64,000 nucleotides of DNA from Sweltsa coloradensis (taxonomy: Eukaryota > Arthropoda > Insecta > Plecoptera > Chloroperlidae): positions 177,708 to 241,707 of the forward strand of contig JAMZAV010001846.1 in NCBI GenBank assembly GCA_024449915.1. The letters run 5' to 3'. Below the pieces are notes generated by a model that made no database searches, was not told the DNA's origin, and saw nothing but the letters and a program-made list of their open reading frames with translations. This document shows positions 42,852 through 55,269 of this stretch, in pieces. The translations under genes were made by a program, and so were the position numbers. How positions within the stretch are numbered: the stretch's first letter is position 1; every line of letters begins with the position of its first letter.

Positions 42852-45108
42852 AGTTTGCTTGGTATATAGATGAGGCCTAAATGGCTAGGATACTTAAACT
42901 GGGAACATGAATAAACATGTTTCAGTGGGGGAAAGGTACAGAAGGACGACAGCTTACCTTGAAAAACGTTAGGTAGGTCGCACAGACACAAATAGATGAG
43001 TAGACAAAGTTGCTGATACGTTTCGACCAACTAGTGGTCTTTATCACTCAGCGTGAGTAGAGATACTAAAAGTAGTTCTAAAGCTAGCATGGTATGTACA
43101 ATGAAGGCGCTGTCGGTGGGTGGTGGTAGGTGGAACTAGGTCTAGGGGAGGCAGAGCTGGGCGCGCCTGCTACTGTTGTTCAGGTTAGGAGGCTCGCGCG
43201 ATCTGGTGATGTGTTGGTGAGATAGCCCCAGTTTCTTAGCTCAACTGCCTGCAGTCATCGGGAAGCGCCTTGATGATTCTCGTTGTGAAACAGTCTTTGA
43301 AAGGGAGGCTGTGTTCAACAGCATGCTGGGCCACAGGTTTGTCTGGATCCATCTGTTTGACACTTTGACGGTGGCCTGTCATACGGGTTCTCAGTTCATA
43401 GTGTAAGGCCTACATACTCTGCCGGACACTGCGTGCATTGAGCTGGTAGACTACGTTGGAGGTGAGACAGCTGTTGTGGTGATGGATGGGGTAGGTGACC
43501 CCTGTGGCTTCAGCAGTGAATGTCTTGGTAGGTGGATGCATAGGGCAGGTTTTGCACCTAGGGCGGTTGCAGGGGTAAGATCCTATTGGAGGAGCTCTCT
43601 GCGGACGAGTTGGAGGCCTAGTGGGGTCCCGTTTGATAAGCGAATCTCCTATGTTAGGTGGTCGTCTGAAGAAGACACGTGGTATCTTGTTGGCCAAATG
43701 ATGAGTCTTAGGGGCAGCTTCAAGGATGGCAGTCCACTCTTGATTATGCCGTTAAGTCTCTGCAGCCCCGGGTGCCAGCGCGTCACTAGGGGGATGGCGC
43801 TATTGTTCGTGTTGGCCACCTGGGTCTTCTGGGTTTGCGGCCTGGAGATCCGCTGTCGAACCACGTCACGTTCGTACCCCCGAGCTACAAACGCGTTGGT
43901 GATTCTGTCACAATAGTATGAGAGTCCTTCCGGGTCAGAGCATATGCGTCTGCCACGCACTGCTAACGAAAAAGGTAGGGTATGTTTAGTGTAGGTTGGG
44001 TGACAGCTGCTGTTGTGCAAGTACTGTTGACTGTTGGTCGGTTTGAAGTGGACCTTGGTGCTAATGTTGCCTTCATAGAGGAAGATGTCCACGTCCAAGA
44101 AGGTGACGTGAAACGCAGATACGGTCCACGTGAAGTTCAGGACTGAGAATGCGTTGAGATTGTTAAGGAACAGCTCTAGGCTGTCAGCACGTGGGTCCAA
44201 ATTAGAAAGAAATCGTCAATGAATCTAAAAAAGCAGTGAGGTAATAGCTGCTGGGTTTTATGAAAGTCCGTCTCAAGCTTGCCCACAAAGAGATTAGCAT
44301 ACGATGGGCCATGCGAGTCCCCATGGCTGTCCCTTTGATCTGAAGATAGTGTTTATCTTGGAATCGGAAGTTGTTTTAAACGTAGAACCATGTGGGCAAG
44401 TTGAGTGAGGAAACTGCGTGCTGGCTTGGTGTTCGCTGGGCGCTTATCAAGAAACGATTCAGCGCTGCTAGGCCCTGGATGATGGGTATGTTGGTGTACA
44501 GGGACGTGACATCAACAGTGACTAGCAAGGCACCGTCCGGCAGTGGGGTGTCGAGTCCTCTGAGTTTCTCAAGGAAGTGGAAGCTATCTTTGATGTGGGT
44601 GTCCAGGTTGGTGACGAATGGTTGGAGGTGGCTGTCGATGTATGCCGAGATACGTTCGGTGGGCGAGTGTAGCTGGAGACAATGGGTCGACCAGGGTTAC
44701 CTTCCTTAAGGATTTTAGGTAGGAGGTAAAATACGGGAGTGCGGATTGATTGAGGCGTGAGCGCATAGAGGGTGGCCGTTGATGCCCTGTAATTTCCCAT
44801 GAGAAGTGAGAAACTTTGAGATATCGTTGAGGTGTTGGCGCGAGAGATCCTCCTGCACTGGCCGGTAGGTGGTGGCGTCCTCTAGTTGACGGTGGGCTTC
44901 GGCGATGTAAGAGGTTACATCTTGTACCACAATGGTGGACCCTTTGTCTGCTGGCAGGATGATAATGTCCTGGTTCCGCTGGAGGGATTTCACGGCCCTG
45001 GACTCTTGGATGGACATGTTGTTAGAGTGCGGCAGTTTCTTGACAAAATCTTGGGAAGAAGCACTGGTAACAACATGTTTGATGAAGAGTTCCAAGAAGA
45101 GACCATAG
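42852..45108 (-). mobile_element. PLE3, inverted truncated arm
   Basis: Frames on the minus strand: 44715-45095 (NNMSIQESRAVKSL...IIILPADKGSTIVV), 44522-44800, 43649-44200 (SVLNFTWTVSAF...VDIFLYEG...) and 43410-43697 with the pre-nuclease cysteine motif CNRPRCKTCPMH. Indels separate the frames. The GIY-YIG segment continues to about 43200. It is the mirror of 46290-48461. Confidence 0.82.
43014..43052 (-). ncRNA. Hammerhead-ribozyme-like motif, PLE3
   Basis: GTGATAAA, stem GACCA/TGGTC, GAAACGTATCAG on the minus strand; copies at 45100-45126 and 48328-48366 on the plus strand. Confidence 0.5.
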
Positions 45109-48100
45109 TTGGTCGAAACGTATCAGCAACTTGTCTACTCATCTATTTGTGTCTGTGCGACCTACCTAACGTTTTTCAAGGTAACTCCAATCCAGTTTTG
45201 GCTCACACGCACTCGCTTTCACGCCCAGAAACTAGCCCACCTCACTAGCCACGTGTTCTTCCTACAAGCGTGCGTGAACCTCGGGATTGCCCCTCGGGGG
45301 CTCACTAAGAAGATGCCTATCACTGGCCTACCACATTCCATAAGACCGGAAATCGCCAAATACCACCTCACACAAAGCGTGGAACTTACTGCATGTGTCT
45401 TGAAGCATTATTTGGACCTCAAGTCCCACCACACCGACGAGCTTCTTTCTTGGTGAAAATATTGCTGATGCTAGAACCCCATCAAGGTCAGGCTATCAAA
45501 CAGGATACTGGACCACGCCGTACTGATCTTATCGCGGAATGCTCCAAACATCTAACTAAGCTTAACAGGCTAGCCAAGAACTACTTGCATAACCACCATT
45601 CTCTACCCACGGGACTGTGGAAACCTCCGCCTACCCATGGCCTCCTAGGAGCAAAGCCTAGCCTAGCTGATGTGTTTGGCCTAGGCCCACCTAAGCCTAT
45701 TCCACCTAGGCCCCCAGCAGACTTATCGCGGAATGCCTCCAAACATCTAACTAAGCTAAACAGGCTAGCCAAGAACTACTTGCATAACCACCATTCTCTA
45801 CCCACGGGACTGTGGAAACCTCCGCCTACCCATGGCCTCCTAGGAGCAAAGCCTAGCCTAGCTGACGTGTTTGGCCTAGGCCCACCTAAGCCTATTCCAC
45901 CTAGGCCCCCAGTAGACTTACCTCACGATTACAGGCCTAGAAAACACGATTCTGTTGTCGGCCCCACGGACCGAAACCTAGGCCAGTCGTAAACCTACCT
46001 GTACCTCAAGATGACTCTAAATCTGAGCTTGCTTCAGTTTTAAACCTCTCGACCCATAACCTCACTTTCACGAAAAAAGTGCTTTAGCCAAAAGGACTCT
46101 CTTTCTGCCCCACCCAAAGTTCGACCACTTCACTTTGGTGAAAGATATATTATATTTGCGCGCAACCTCAGGCTCAAACACTTTTTTGAAGAGAATAAAT
46201 TCAGCCGGATCTGACTAAAGTGATGACCCTGCCCTGGCCAAGTTAGGCCTAAATCTGATGGGAACCGCCGCTCTACACCCGGATCACCCTTTGGAACTCT
46301 TCATCAAACATGTTGTTACAGTGCTTTTCCCAAGATTTTGTCAAGAAACTGCCGCACTCTAACAACATGTCCATCCAAGAGTCCAGGGCCGTGAAATCCC
46401 TCCAGCGGAACCAGGACATTATCATCCTGCCAGCAGACAAAGGGTCCACCATTGTGGTACAAGATGTAACCTCTTACATCGCCGAAGCCCACCGTCAACT
46501 AGAGGACGCCACCACCTACCGGCCAGTGCAGGAGGATCTCTCGCGCCAAACACCTCACGATATCTCAAAGTTTCTCACTTCTCATGGGAAATTACAGGGC
46601 ATCAACGAGGCCACCCTCTATGCGCTCACGCCTCAATCAATCCGCACTCCGGTATTTTACCTACTAACTAAAATCCATAAGGAAGGTAACCCTGGTCGAC
46701 CCATTGTCTCCAGCTAACTCGCCCACCGAACGTATCTCGGCATACATCGACAGCCACCTCCAACCATTCGTCACCAACCTGGACACCCACATCAAAGATA
46801 GCTTCCACTTCCTTGAGAAACTCAGAGGACTCGACACCCCACTGCCGGACGGTGCCTTGCTAGTCACTGTGATGTCACGTCCCTGTACACCAACATACCC
46901 ATCATCCAGGGCCTAGCAGCGCTGGAATCGTTTCTTGATAAGCGCCAGCGAACACCAAGCCCAGCACGCAGTTCCTCACTCAACTTGCCCACATGGTTCT
47001 ACGTTTAAACAACTTCCGATTCAAGAAACACTATCTTCAGATCAAAGGGACAGCCATGGGGACTCGCATGGCCCCATCGTATGCTAATCTCTTTGTGGGC
47101 AAGCTTGAGACGGACTTTCTTAAAACCCAGCAGCTATTACCTCACTGTTTTTTTAGATTCATTGACGATTTCTTTCTAATTTGGACCCACGGTGCTGACA
47201 GCCTAGAGCTGTTCCTTAACAATCTCAACGCATTCTCAGTCCTGAACTTCACGTGGACCGTATCTGCGTTCACGTCACCTTCTGGACGTGGACATCTTCC
47301 TCTATGAAGGCAACATTAGCACCAAGGTCCACTTCAAACCGACCAACAGTCAAACAGTACTTGCACAACAGCAGCTGTCACCCAACCTACACTAAACATA
47401 CCCTACCTTTTCGTTAGCAGTGCGTGGCAGACGCATATGCTCTGACCCGGAAGGACTCTCATACTATTGTGACAGAATCACCAACGCGTTTGTAGCTCGG
47501 GGGTACGAACGTGACGTGGTTCGACAGCGGATCTCCAGGCCGCAAACCCAGAAGACCCAGGTGGCCAACACGAACAATAGCGCCATCCCCTAGTGACGCG
47601 CTGGCACCCGGGGCTGCAGAGACTTAACGGCATAATCAAGAGTGGACTGCCCATCCTTGAAGCTGCCCTAGACTCATCATCTGGCCAACAAGATACCACG
47701 TGTCTTCTTCAGACGACCACCTAACATAGGAGATTCGCTATCAAACGGGACCCCACTAGCCTCCAACTCGTCCGCAGAGAGCTCCTCCAATAGGATCTTA
47801 CCCCTGCAACCGCCCTAGGTGCAAAAACCTGCCCTATGCATCCACCTACCAAGACATTCACTGCTGAAGCCACAGGGGTCACCTACCCCATCCATCACCA
47901 CAACAGCTGTCTCACCTCCAACGTAGTCTACAGCTCAAGTGCACGCAGTGTCCGGCAGAGTATGTAGGCCTTATCACTAATGAACTGAGAACCCGTATGA
48001 CAGGCCACCGTCAAAGTGTCAAACAGATGGATCCAGACAAACCTGTGGCCCAGCATGCTGTTGAACACAGCTTCCCTTTCAAAGACTGTTTCACAACGAG

Positions 48101-48461
48101 AATCATCAAGGCGCTTCCCGATGACTGCAGGCAGTTGGAGCTAAGAAACTGGGAGCTATCTCACCAACACATAACCAGATCGCGCGAGCCTCCTAACCTG
48201 AACAACAGGTAGCAGGCGCGCCCAGCTCTGCCTCCATAGACCTAGTTCCACCTACCACCACCCACCGACAGCGCCTTCATTGTACATACCATGCTAGCTT
48301 TAGAACTACTTTTAGTATCTCTACTCACGCTGAGTGATAAAGACCACTAGTTGGTCGAAACGTATCAGCAACTTTGTCTACTCATCTATTTGTGTCTGTG
48401 CGACCTACCTAACGTTTTCAAGTAAGCTGTCGTCCTTCTGTACCTTTCCCCCACTGAAACC
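45109..48461 (+). mobile_element. PLE3, near full-length copy, frame-disrupted
   Basis: Order on the plus strand: terminal repeat with hammerhead-like motif (45100-45190), N-terminal region (45190-45990), reverse transcriptase (46310-47300: IIILPADKGSTIVVQD, VFYLLTKIHKEGNPGRPIVSS, MGTRMAPSYANLFVG, FFRFIDDFFLIW), cysteine motif and GIY-YIG (about 47800-48212: VRTRMTGHRQSVKQ), then a second terminal repeat (about 48330-48461). FIDD replaces the usual YxDD. Several frameshifts make it non-coding for a full protein. Confidence 0.83.
45528..45920 (+). repeat. Tandem duplication in PLE3 N-terminal region
   Basis: Two units of about 194 bp (starts 45528 and 45722), nearly identical, both encoding KHLTKLNRLAKNYLHNHH ... 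GLLGAKPSLADVFGLGPPKP. Confidence 0.9.
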
Positions 48462-48677
48462 CCACCCACACCAATCGGTATCTGAATGCTGCTTCTCACC
48501 ACCGTCCTTCACAGTTATTTTCAGTGGTTAACACTCTGGTCACCCGGTCCAGGAACCTTACTGACAAATCTCACTCAATAGAGGAATTTGACAAGCTCGT
48601 GAAGCTCTATCACTCAATGGTTACTCGGACCCAGACATAACCAGAGAGTTTAAACGTGAAACTGAAGAAATCTGAGG

Positions 48678-49319
48678 ATGATACTGAGGACAAGGAGAAA
48701 ACCACGGTCAAAAGCTTTTCTTCCGTATGTCAAGGGTACCACAGACGTCATAGGTAGAATCCTCAATCGTAAGAACATCGAAACCATTTTCTCCACTGAC
48801 AGAAAAATCAGCTCCTTTTTGAGAAGTGCAAAGGACTCTGTTCATCTGGAAGAAAGAGGGGTTTATGAGGTTCCCTGTGGCGACTGCGATCAAACCTACA
48901 TAGGCCAAACAGGCAGACGCATAGCAGTGAGGATAAATGAACACTCTAATGCTGTGAAAACAGGTGACAAGAAATCAGCCCTGGCTCAACATGCTAAAGC
49001 TTACTCGCATGTGATAGATTTTGACAAAACAAAAACTATTTGTCCTGTACAACAGCTCAAGCCACGTATTATCCGTGAATCTGTGGAAATTGAGAAACGG
49101 CCGAATAACATGAACAAAAGAGATGATAGCCAGAGCCTCCCTCTTGCTTGGAAACCTGCACTCATGCCTCGAAATGTAGTCCGTAGACCTATTCAGCCAA
49201 ATCCCTCAGAGGTGGTGCAAATTTCAGATTCCATAATTCCAAGCACGAATAACTTTTCAAAAGACAACCAATCAGGCCCTATGACAAGAAGCCGGACTAA
49301 AAAGGTTTCACTACAGTAA
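48678..49319 (+). CDS. PLE1 GIY-YIG endonuclease domain frame
   Basis: Open 213-codon frame: FLPYVKGTTDVIGRILNRKN, then ERGVYEVPCGDCDQTYIGQT (GVY and YIG motifs), GRRIAVRINEH, and the conserved helix IIRESVEIEKRPNNMNKRD. Ends MTRSRTKKVSLQ. The reverse transcriptase part is absent from this copy, so it is an intact domain in a dead element. Related copies: minus strand 51600-52280 (frame-broken) and plus strand 56800-57400 (error-rich). Confidence 0.85.
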   Translation: MILRTRRKPRSKAFLPYVKGTTDVIGRILNRKNIETIFSTDRKISSFLRSAKDSVHLEERGVYEVPCGDCDQTYIGQTGRRIAVRINEHSNAVKTGDKKSALAQHAKAYSHVIDFDKTKTICPVQQLKPRIIRESVEIEKRPNNMNKRDDSQSLPLAWKPALMPRNVVRRPIQPNPSEVVQISDSIIPSTNNFSKDNQSGPMTRSRTKKVSLQ

Positions 49320-49529
49320 GCTGTGCTATTTTGTTTCTCAATTGCCACCATCCGTATATATTTTATCGATATGACATCGCCGCCCCGCACCTTTCACGAT
49401 ATGACCTCGCAGCCCCGCACCTATTTTCTATATAACCTCGCCGCCCCGCACCTTCAGCCGAGGCTTATAAGGCGGGCGCTGCGTGCTTGCCAACCACTGT
49501 GACTCCAACCTCCGTAGAGTCACAGTCAA

Positions 49530-49572
49530 CCTTGAAAATGTCTGACGTAGTACAGACGAAAACGTCGGTGGA
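49530..49572 (+). ncRNA. Hammerhead-ribozyme-like motif, PLE1
   Basis: CTTGAAAAT, stem GTCTG/CAGAC, GAAAACGTCGG. The minus copy at 51338-51377 reads GAAACGTGGG, the expected form; a degraded plus copy lies at about 57592-57635. Confidence 0.5.
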
Positions 49573-49679
49573 CGCCCAGGTTCAGCCCTGGTTCATCTTA
49601 TTTCGACGCGTTTCACCCAAGATCCTTGTTTTTATCCACATATATATATATGTAAGTACTTTAGACAGAAATTAAAAAA

Positions 49680-49740
49680 GTGACTACACCGGGGTTTGAA
49701 CCCGGGACCTTAGCTTACCGTATATTATATACTTATATAT
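49680..49740 (-). repeat. tRNA-like T-arm remnant
   Basis: Minus-strand GGGTTCAAACCCC is a B-box/T-arm sequence; only the 3' part of a tRNA is present, between TA microsatellites. Confidence 0.35.
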
Positions 49741-49769
49741 ATATATATATATACTTATTAATGAACTAG

Positions 49770-50960
49770 GTTTTTCGGTTATAATGCCACGTTTATTCAC
49801 ATTAGGCCAACGTTTCGATGAAATTTCACTCATCTTCTTCAGGGCCAATACAAATTAATATATAAAAAACGAAAACTACATTACATTGATAAATTCAGAA
49901 CAAAACTGGGAAAACAAAATACAACAAAATATAAACAATAGAAATCACTGCACATATGGCAAATTAAAACAACTCAAAGAATCACTGCAAAGCTTGACGT
50001 TGCAAAGAAAGAAGAAAGTCACTACATGTCCTTCATATTGCTTTTCGTCATGGATCTTGTCACTCTGACTGTCGATGTATTTACTTGCAACAGATCATCT
50101 GCAGGAACTAACTGGGGCGTTGGTTGTTGGTCCATTGGTTTCACAGCCAGCCTATGTGGCTGTACATGTATCCCTGAAATTGCAGGTTTCCACGTTACAG
50201 ATAAACGTTGGCTATCTTGCTGTTTATTTAGACTGTGAGATCGTTATAATCTCAATGGCTTCCCGTAACATTCTAGGAAGAAACTCCTCAACGGTGGCAA
50301 TGGGTTTCATGCCAGCAAAGTCGATAACATGACCACTTTCTTTAGAATGTTGAGCAAGGACTGATGTTTTATCCATGTGCTCAACAGCTAGCCTGTGTTC
50401 CTGTTTTCGTTGAAACATGTTTCTTCTGTTTGACCACATAGCATCTGTCACAATTCCCACACGGAATTTCATACACGCCACTACCTCTAGGTGATGTGGT
50501 CCTTACTGCTTCTTAACAACTCTCCTATCTTTCTGTCAGTGTTAAAGACTGTTTGATGTTTTGTTTAGCAAGAATTTTTTCCTATGCGGTCTGTTACTCC
50601 TTTGACATATGGCAAATATGCAGTTGCAAATGGTTCTTCTTTTTCTGTATCTACATCTTTTTCAGAGTTAGTTGTCGTCTTAGGGCCTTTTGAATGATTC
50701 TGTTTGAAAAAACCATTCTGCTTGAGTCCATCTCCAAGTATACGAAACTCTTCTTCAGCATGATCGGCATCAGCTATTCTGCGAGAACGTATAGATAATG
50801 TGTATGCTACTGAACGCAAGCACGCAATGTAATGTAGTTATCGTTTTTATATATTAATTTGTATTGGCCCTGAAGAAGATGAGTGAAATTTCATCGAAAC
50901 GTTGGCCTAATGTGAATAAACGTGGCATTATAACCGAAAAACCTAGTTCATTAATTCATA
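49770..50960 (-). mobile_element. PLE4, copy 1 with inverted terminal repeat
   Basis: Minus-strand pieces of a GIY-YIG domain and linker (50565-50819: TAYLPYVKGVTDRIG; 50224-50481: HRLAVEHMDKTSVLAQHSKE) followed by the 3' terminal region at 49770-49880. A plus-strand copy of just the terminal region (50835-50960) closes the other side, so the element is a 5'-truncated copy capped by an inverted terminal repeat. Confidence 0.75.
50868..50912 (+). ncRNA. Hammerhead-ribozyme-like motif, PLE4
   Basis: Best fit of the five: CTGAAGA matches the CUGANGA core exactly, stem II is GATGA/TCATC, then GAAACGTTGGCC, with ATTGGCC before the core able to pair with GGCCTAAT after it. Mirror at 49803-49846. 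Confidence 0.58.
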
Positions 50961-51059
50961 TCGGACACGAAAATATCCAAAAACAAATATATATTTATAT
51001 ATACTTATATTATTATACTTTTTAATTTCTGTCTAAAGTACTTACATAACAGCGTCATA

Positions 51060-51156
51060 GTCGCCTACTATAAAGCCAAGGTTAAACATATATATATATA
51101 TATTATAAAATATCTTTGTTTTACGTAGATTTTCTCGGATATAATGTGACATAATG

Positions 51157-51220
<64 letters not shown>

Positions 51221-51239
51221 ATATATATATATGGATTGT
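51060..51239. repeat. (TA)n microsatellite with PLE2 end fragment
   Basis: Long TA runs at about 51090-51103 and 51163-51235. Between them, 51118-51160 matches the outermost PLE2 terminal sequence (ACGTAGATTTTCTCGGATAT) seen at 40241. Confidence 0.85.
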
Positions 51240-54200
51240 TGTAGGTTTTCGCAGCCCGTCATAGGAAAAACAAACAAGGATCTTGGGTAAAACCGCGTCG
51301 AAAATAAGATGAACCAGGGCAGAACCTGGGCGTCCACCCACGTTTCGTCTGTACTATGTCAGACATTTTCAAGGTTGACTGTGACTCTACGGAGGTTGGA
51401 GTCACAGTGGTTGGCAAGCACGCAGCGCCCGCCTTATATAGCCTCGGCTGAAGGTGCGGGTCAGCGAGGTTATATAGAAAATAAGTGCGGGGCGGCGAGG
51501 TCATATCGTGAAAAGGTGCGGGGCGGCGATGTCATATCAAAAAAAATATACGGATGGTGGCAATTAAGAAACAAAATAACACATCTTACTGTAGTGAAAC
51601 CTTTTTAGTCCGGCTTCTTGTCATAGGGCCTGATTGGTTGTCTTTTGAAATGTTATTTGTGCTTAGAATTATGATATCTGAAATTTGCACCACCTCTGAG
51701 GGATTTGGCTGAATAGGTCTACGGACTACATTTCGAGGCATGAGTGCAGGTTTCCAAGCAAGAGGGAGGCTCTGGCTATCATCTCTTTGTTCATGTTATT
51801 CGGTCGTTTCTCCAATTTCCACAGATTCACGGATAATACGTGGCTTGAGCTGTTGGTACAGGACAAATAGTTTTTTTTTTGTCAAAATCTATCACATGCG
51901 AGTAAGCTTTAGCATGTTGAGCCAGGGCTGATTTCTTGTCACCTGCTTTCACAGCATTTGTGTGTTCATTTATCCTCACTGCTATGCGTCTGCCTGTTTG
52001 GCCTATGTACGTTTGATCGCAGTCACCACAGGGAACCTCATAAACCCCCTTTCTTCCAGATGAACAGAGTCCTTAGCACTTCTAAAAAAGGAGCTGATTT
52101 TTCCGTCAGTGGAGAAAATGGTTTCGATGTTCTTACGATTGAGGATTCTACCCATGACGTCTGTGGTACCCTTGACATACGGAAAAAAGCTTTTGACCGT
52201 GGTTTCTCCTTGTCCTCAGTATCATCCTCAGATTTCTTCAGTTCACGTTTAAACGCTCTGGTTATGTCTCGGTCCAAGTAACCATTGAGTGAAAGAGCTT
52301 CACGGAGCTTGTCAAATTCCTCTCTTGAGTGAGATTTGCAGTAAGGTTCCTAGACCGGGTGACTAGAGTGTTAACCACTGAAAATAACTGTGAAGGACGG
52401 TGGTGGGAAGCAGCATTCAGATACCGGTTGGTGTGGGTGGGTTTTCTATAGACTGTGTGTCCCAAACTGCCATCAACATTCTTTATTATCAATACATCGA
52501 GAAAAGCAAGTGAGTCGTTGGATTCTACTTCCATGGTGAACTGAATATTCGAATGGATAGGCCTACTATTTAGATAGGCAAGAAATTCATTCAACTTGTC
52601 CACACCATGGGGCCAAATGGCATACACGTCGTCCACATATCGTATCCAAGAAGATTTATTTATTATTTATTTATTTATTTATTGTTTATCCTTGTTGTTA
52701 TTACAACAAGAAAAGGCGTCGACACTAGTAATATTTTACTAAAACACTTGATATCTTTGTAGAAATCTTGTGCCGCGAAGAGCCTTGTAAAGCACGTGAA
52801 ACCAAAGATTAACATGGCACTTGTAGTTGGTTCTCCCCATAAGTACTCCTTACACATGGAAGGGAAATGACTTACTGGGCAGTCTTTGAGGGCGGCCGGC
52901 AGGTCGTTCCATGGGTTAACAACCCGGAAAGAAAAAGCACGTCGGCCGAGCACTCCTTTGGCCGGAGGGGGTTGGAGGCGGGGGTGCCTACTATCGTCGC
53001 CTCTCAACACGCGGCCCTGGATGATGCGCGCGCACACGTCAAAATCAGTGGCGCCACTGAGGCATCTTTTAAAAAACACCAGATCGGTGTATTGCAGGTG
53101 CATGGTCATTGGCATAACCTGCTTCTGGTCACAGGGGGGGGGGAGGTTACGGCCATGTATGAAATGCAATGCCCTTCTCTGCACCCTCTCAAGTTTGGGT
53201 AGTGTTCTCAATGGTGGTTGGGTGCCAGGCGGGAGGCCGAAAGTCATGGGGTTTAACTAGCGACAGGTAGGCCATCCTCTTGACGCGCGGCGTGCACCCG
53301 TGCAGGTTGCGGGCCGCGAAACCCAGCACCTGCGCCGCCTTTGCCCGCACGATATCGTGTGAACGTTCCATCGGAGGTCGCTTGTGATGTGAATGCCGAG
53401 GAGGCGCTGCTTGTCGACGTACTCGAGTGGGACACCATCTATGGTGTACAGGAAGTATAGAGGGGTGCGCGCGCGCGTGATGTCCATCATCTTGCACTTG
53501 AGGGCGTTGAGTGACATACCATTGTTGTCGCACCAAATCTGAATGTCGTCTAGGTCTGCTTGAAGGGCGTCTGCATCCTCTTGGGTGACCACGATGCAGT
53601 ACAGTGTGACGTCGTCAGCGTACTGGAGCATTTGGATCCTTGCCGAGGTAGGGAGGTCGGCTACGAAGACGTTAAATAGCAGGGGGCCAAGCACACTTCC
53701 CTGGATGACGCCCGAGGGCACATCCCGGAATTCTGAGCGCTCGCCGTTGAAATGGACAAACTGCGTGCGGCCGACAAGGAAACTCTCGAACCACCTTAGC
53801 AAATTGCCCTTAATGCCATAATGCTCGAGCTTGGATAGTAGACGCAAATGCGGCACTTTATCAAATGCTTTAGACCAATCGAGAAAAACACAGTGAATGT
53901 GCGCTCCGCTATGCTCATCCAGCACCTCCGTCCATGCATCAATGGCGCCGGCGAGAAGAGTGGTGCAAGAACGGCGCTGTCGAAAGCCGTGCTGCGCCGC
54001 AGGGATGACGTTTTGGCTCTCGAGGAACTCGCTCGTCGGTCTCGCACAAAACGTTCCATCGTCTTACCGACCAGTGAGGTGATGCTGATTGGCCGGTAGT
54101 TCTTTATGTCTCTCTTGTCGCCGTCTTTGTAGATCGGTGCCACAGACGCCGTTTTCCATTCTGTTGGAATGCCCTGTTCAAGTGCCATGTTGAAGAGGTG

Positions 54201-55260
54201 GGCAAGTGAGTCGCAGAGAGCGTTAGCGGAATTTTTTAGCAAGATTGCAGGAACGCCGTCTGGGCCCGCTGCGGTATTAGCCTTGGTCCCGCGGAGAAGC
54301 TTTTTTATGTCGGCAGGCAAGCAAGTCAGTTCGCTCATGGTGGGCTGCTCTAAAACTGGGTGGCTGGCGCGTTTCCTGGTGGACAGGGAAAATGTTGTCT
54401 GCCCGCGAAAAATTGCTTTGGAATGCCTCACTGAAACAGGCTGCCACCTCCTTGGGGTCTGACACGGTTCTTCCCCCTACCTTGAAACTCGCTGCATCGT
54501 TCGGAATAGTTGCCTTGGAATTAAGTAGCGCCAAAAGAACTTTCTGCTGTCTGCACCTCGCCCGAGTCCCACATCCAGTTGTCCTTGGCCGTCCGGAGGG
54601 CCACCTGTGTTGATCTTCTCGCAGCAAGATAGGCCTCTCTTGCGTCAGGCAAATTGGTTTCCCGCCATCGGGCGAAACAGTCTGTCCCGGATGACGATCA
54701 TCTTTTTTATGTTCTTGCTTAGCCAAGGGAGGAGTCGGCGCGTGTTTCCCCCTACTCTCCTTTTCGGAACGTGCTCTTCTGCGCACTCGAAGACGATACG
54801 CTTCCAGTTTTCCCACGCTTCGTTAGGAGCTGCAGCTAGGGCCTTATTCTCAAAATCTATCACGAATAAGTTGGCAATAGTTGGTGATAGCGGCGAGCCC
54901 ATTGGAGCTCCCTCCACTTGCTTATAAAAACTTGTTTTCATAAATAAAGTATGTAGAAGACATGCAATGCTTGCTAACCTCATGATGTCCTTCGGTATGC
55001 CATAGCTTTCTTCAATAGTAACAAGGGCCTCCTTCACAGGTATGTTGGTAAATAGGGAAAACCACATCAAAACTAAACCAATATGTCCCCAGGGCGAACC
55101 TTCCATTCTTTGATCAGGTGGATCAGGTGAGAGGAGTTTTTTCACATAGGACGCAGCATCCTCCGAGTAAATTTGGAAACTCTTAGCGACATATCTGGCC
55201 AGAGCTTGTGTGGGTGAGCCTACTGCGCTCACTATGCGTCCATTTGCTTCTGTCAAAAAC
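51240..55260 (-). mobile_element. PLE1, minus copy interrupted by a LINE
   Basis: Minus strand: reverse transcriptase (54830-55256: SPTQALARYVAK, SLFTNIPVKEAL, VEGAPMGSPLSPTIANLF), then a LINE insertion (52655-54830), then the catalytic YVDD (WIRYVDDVYAIWPHG) and thumb (52262-52636), a frame-broken GIY-YIG domain (51600-52280) and the 3' terminal region to the TA tract at 51235. Its mirror starts at 55270. Confidence 0.82.
52655..54830 (-). mobile_element. LINE (CR1/Jockey-like), 5'-truncated, frame-disrupted
   Basis: Non-LTR retrotransposon reverse transcriptase on the minus strand: GPDGVPAILLKNSA, EWKTASVAPIYKDGDKRDIK, NYRPISITSLVGKTMER, then after a frameshift FLDWSKAFDKVPH, SGVIQGSVLGPLLFNVFVAD, QYADDVTLYC (catalytic YADD), GMSLNALKCKMM, and after another shift the C-terminal LERVQRRALHFIHGR region. 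The endonuclease domain is missing (5' truncation, usual for LINEs). The 3' end is an (AAAT)-type tail at 52655-52682. GC-rich compared with flanking DNA. Clade is tentative. Confidence 0.85.
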
Positions 55261-55269
55261 CATACACTT

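Larger units (their letters stand above)
48462..49650 (+). mobile_element. PLE1, 5'-truncated plus copy
   Basis: Starts within the reverse transcriptase thumb (PTPIGI.../ASHHRPSQLF by frame), then the nuclease frame 48678-49319 and the 3' terminal region, with a hammerhead-like motif at 49530-49572, reaching a TA microsatellite at about 49640. Confidence 0.8.

Noticed and set aside
43476..43916. 146-codon plus-strand frame as a host gene
   Set aside because: Antisense to the PLE3 cysteine motif and GIY-YIG region, and mirrored in the other arm.
52867..53260. Plus-strand frames over 110 codons
   Set aside because: Antisense shadows of the GC-rich LINE reverse transcriptase.
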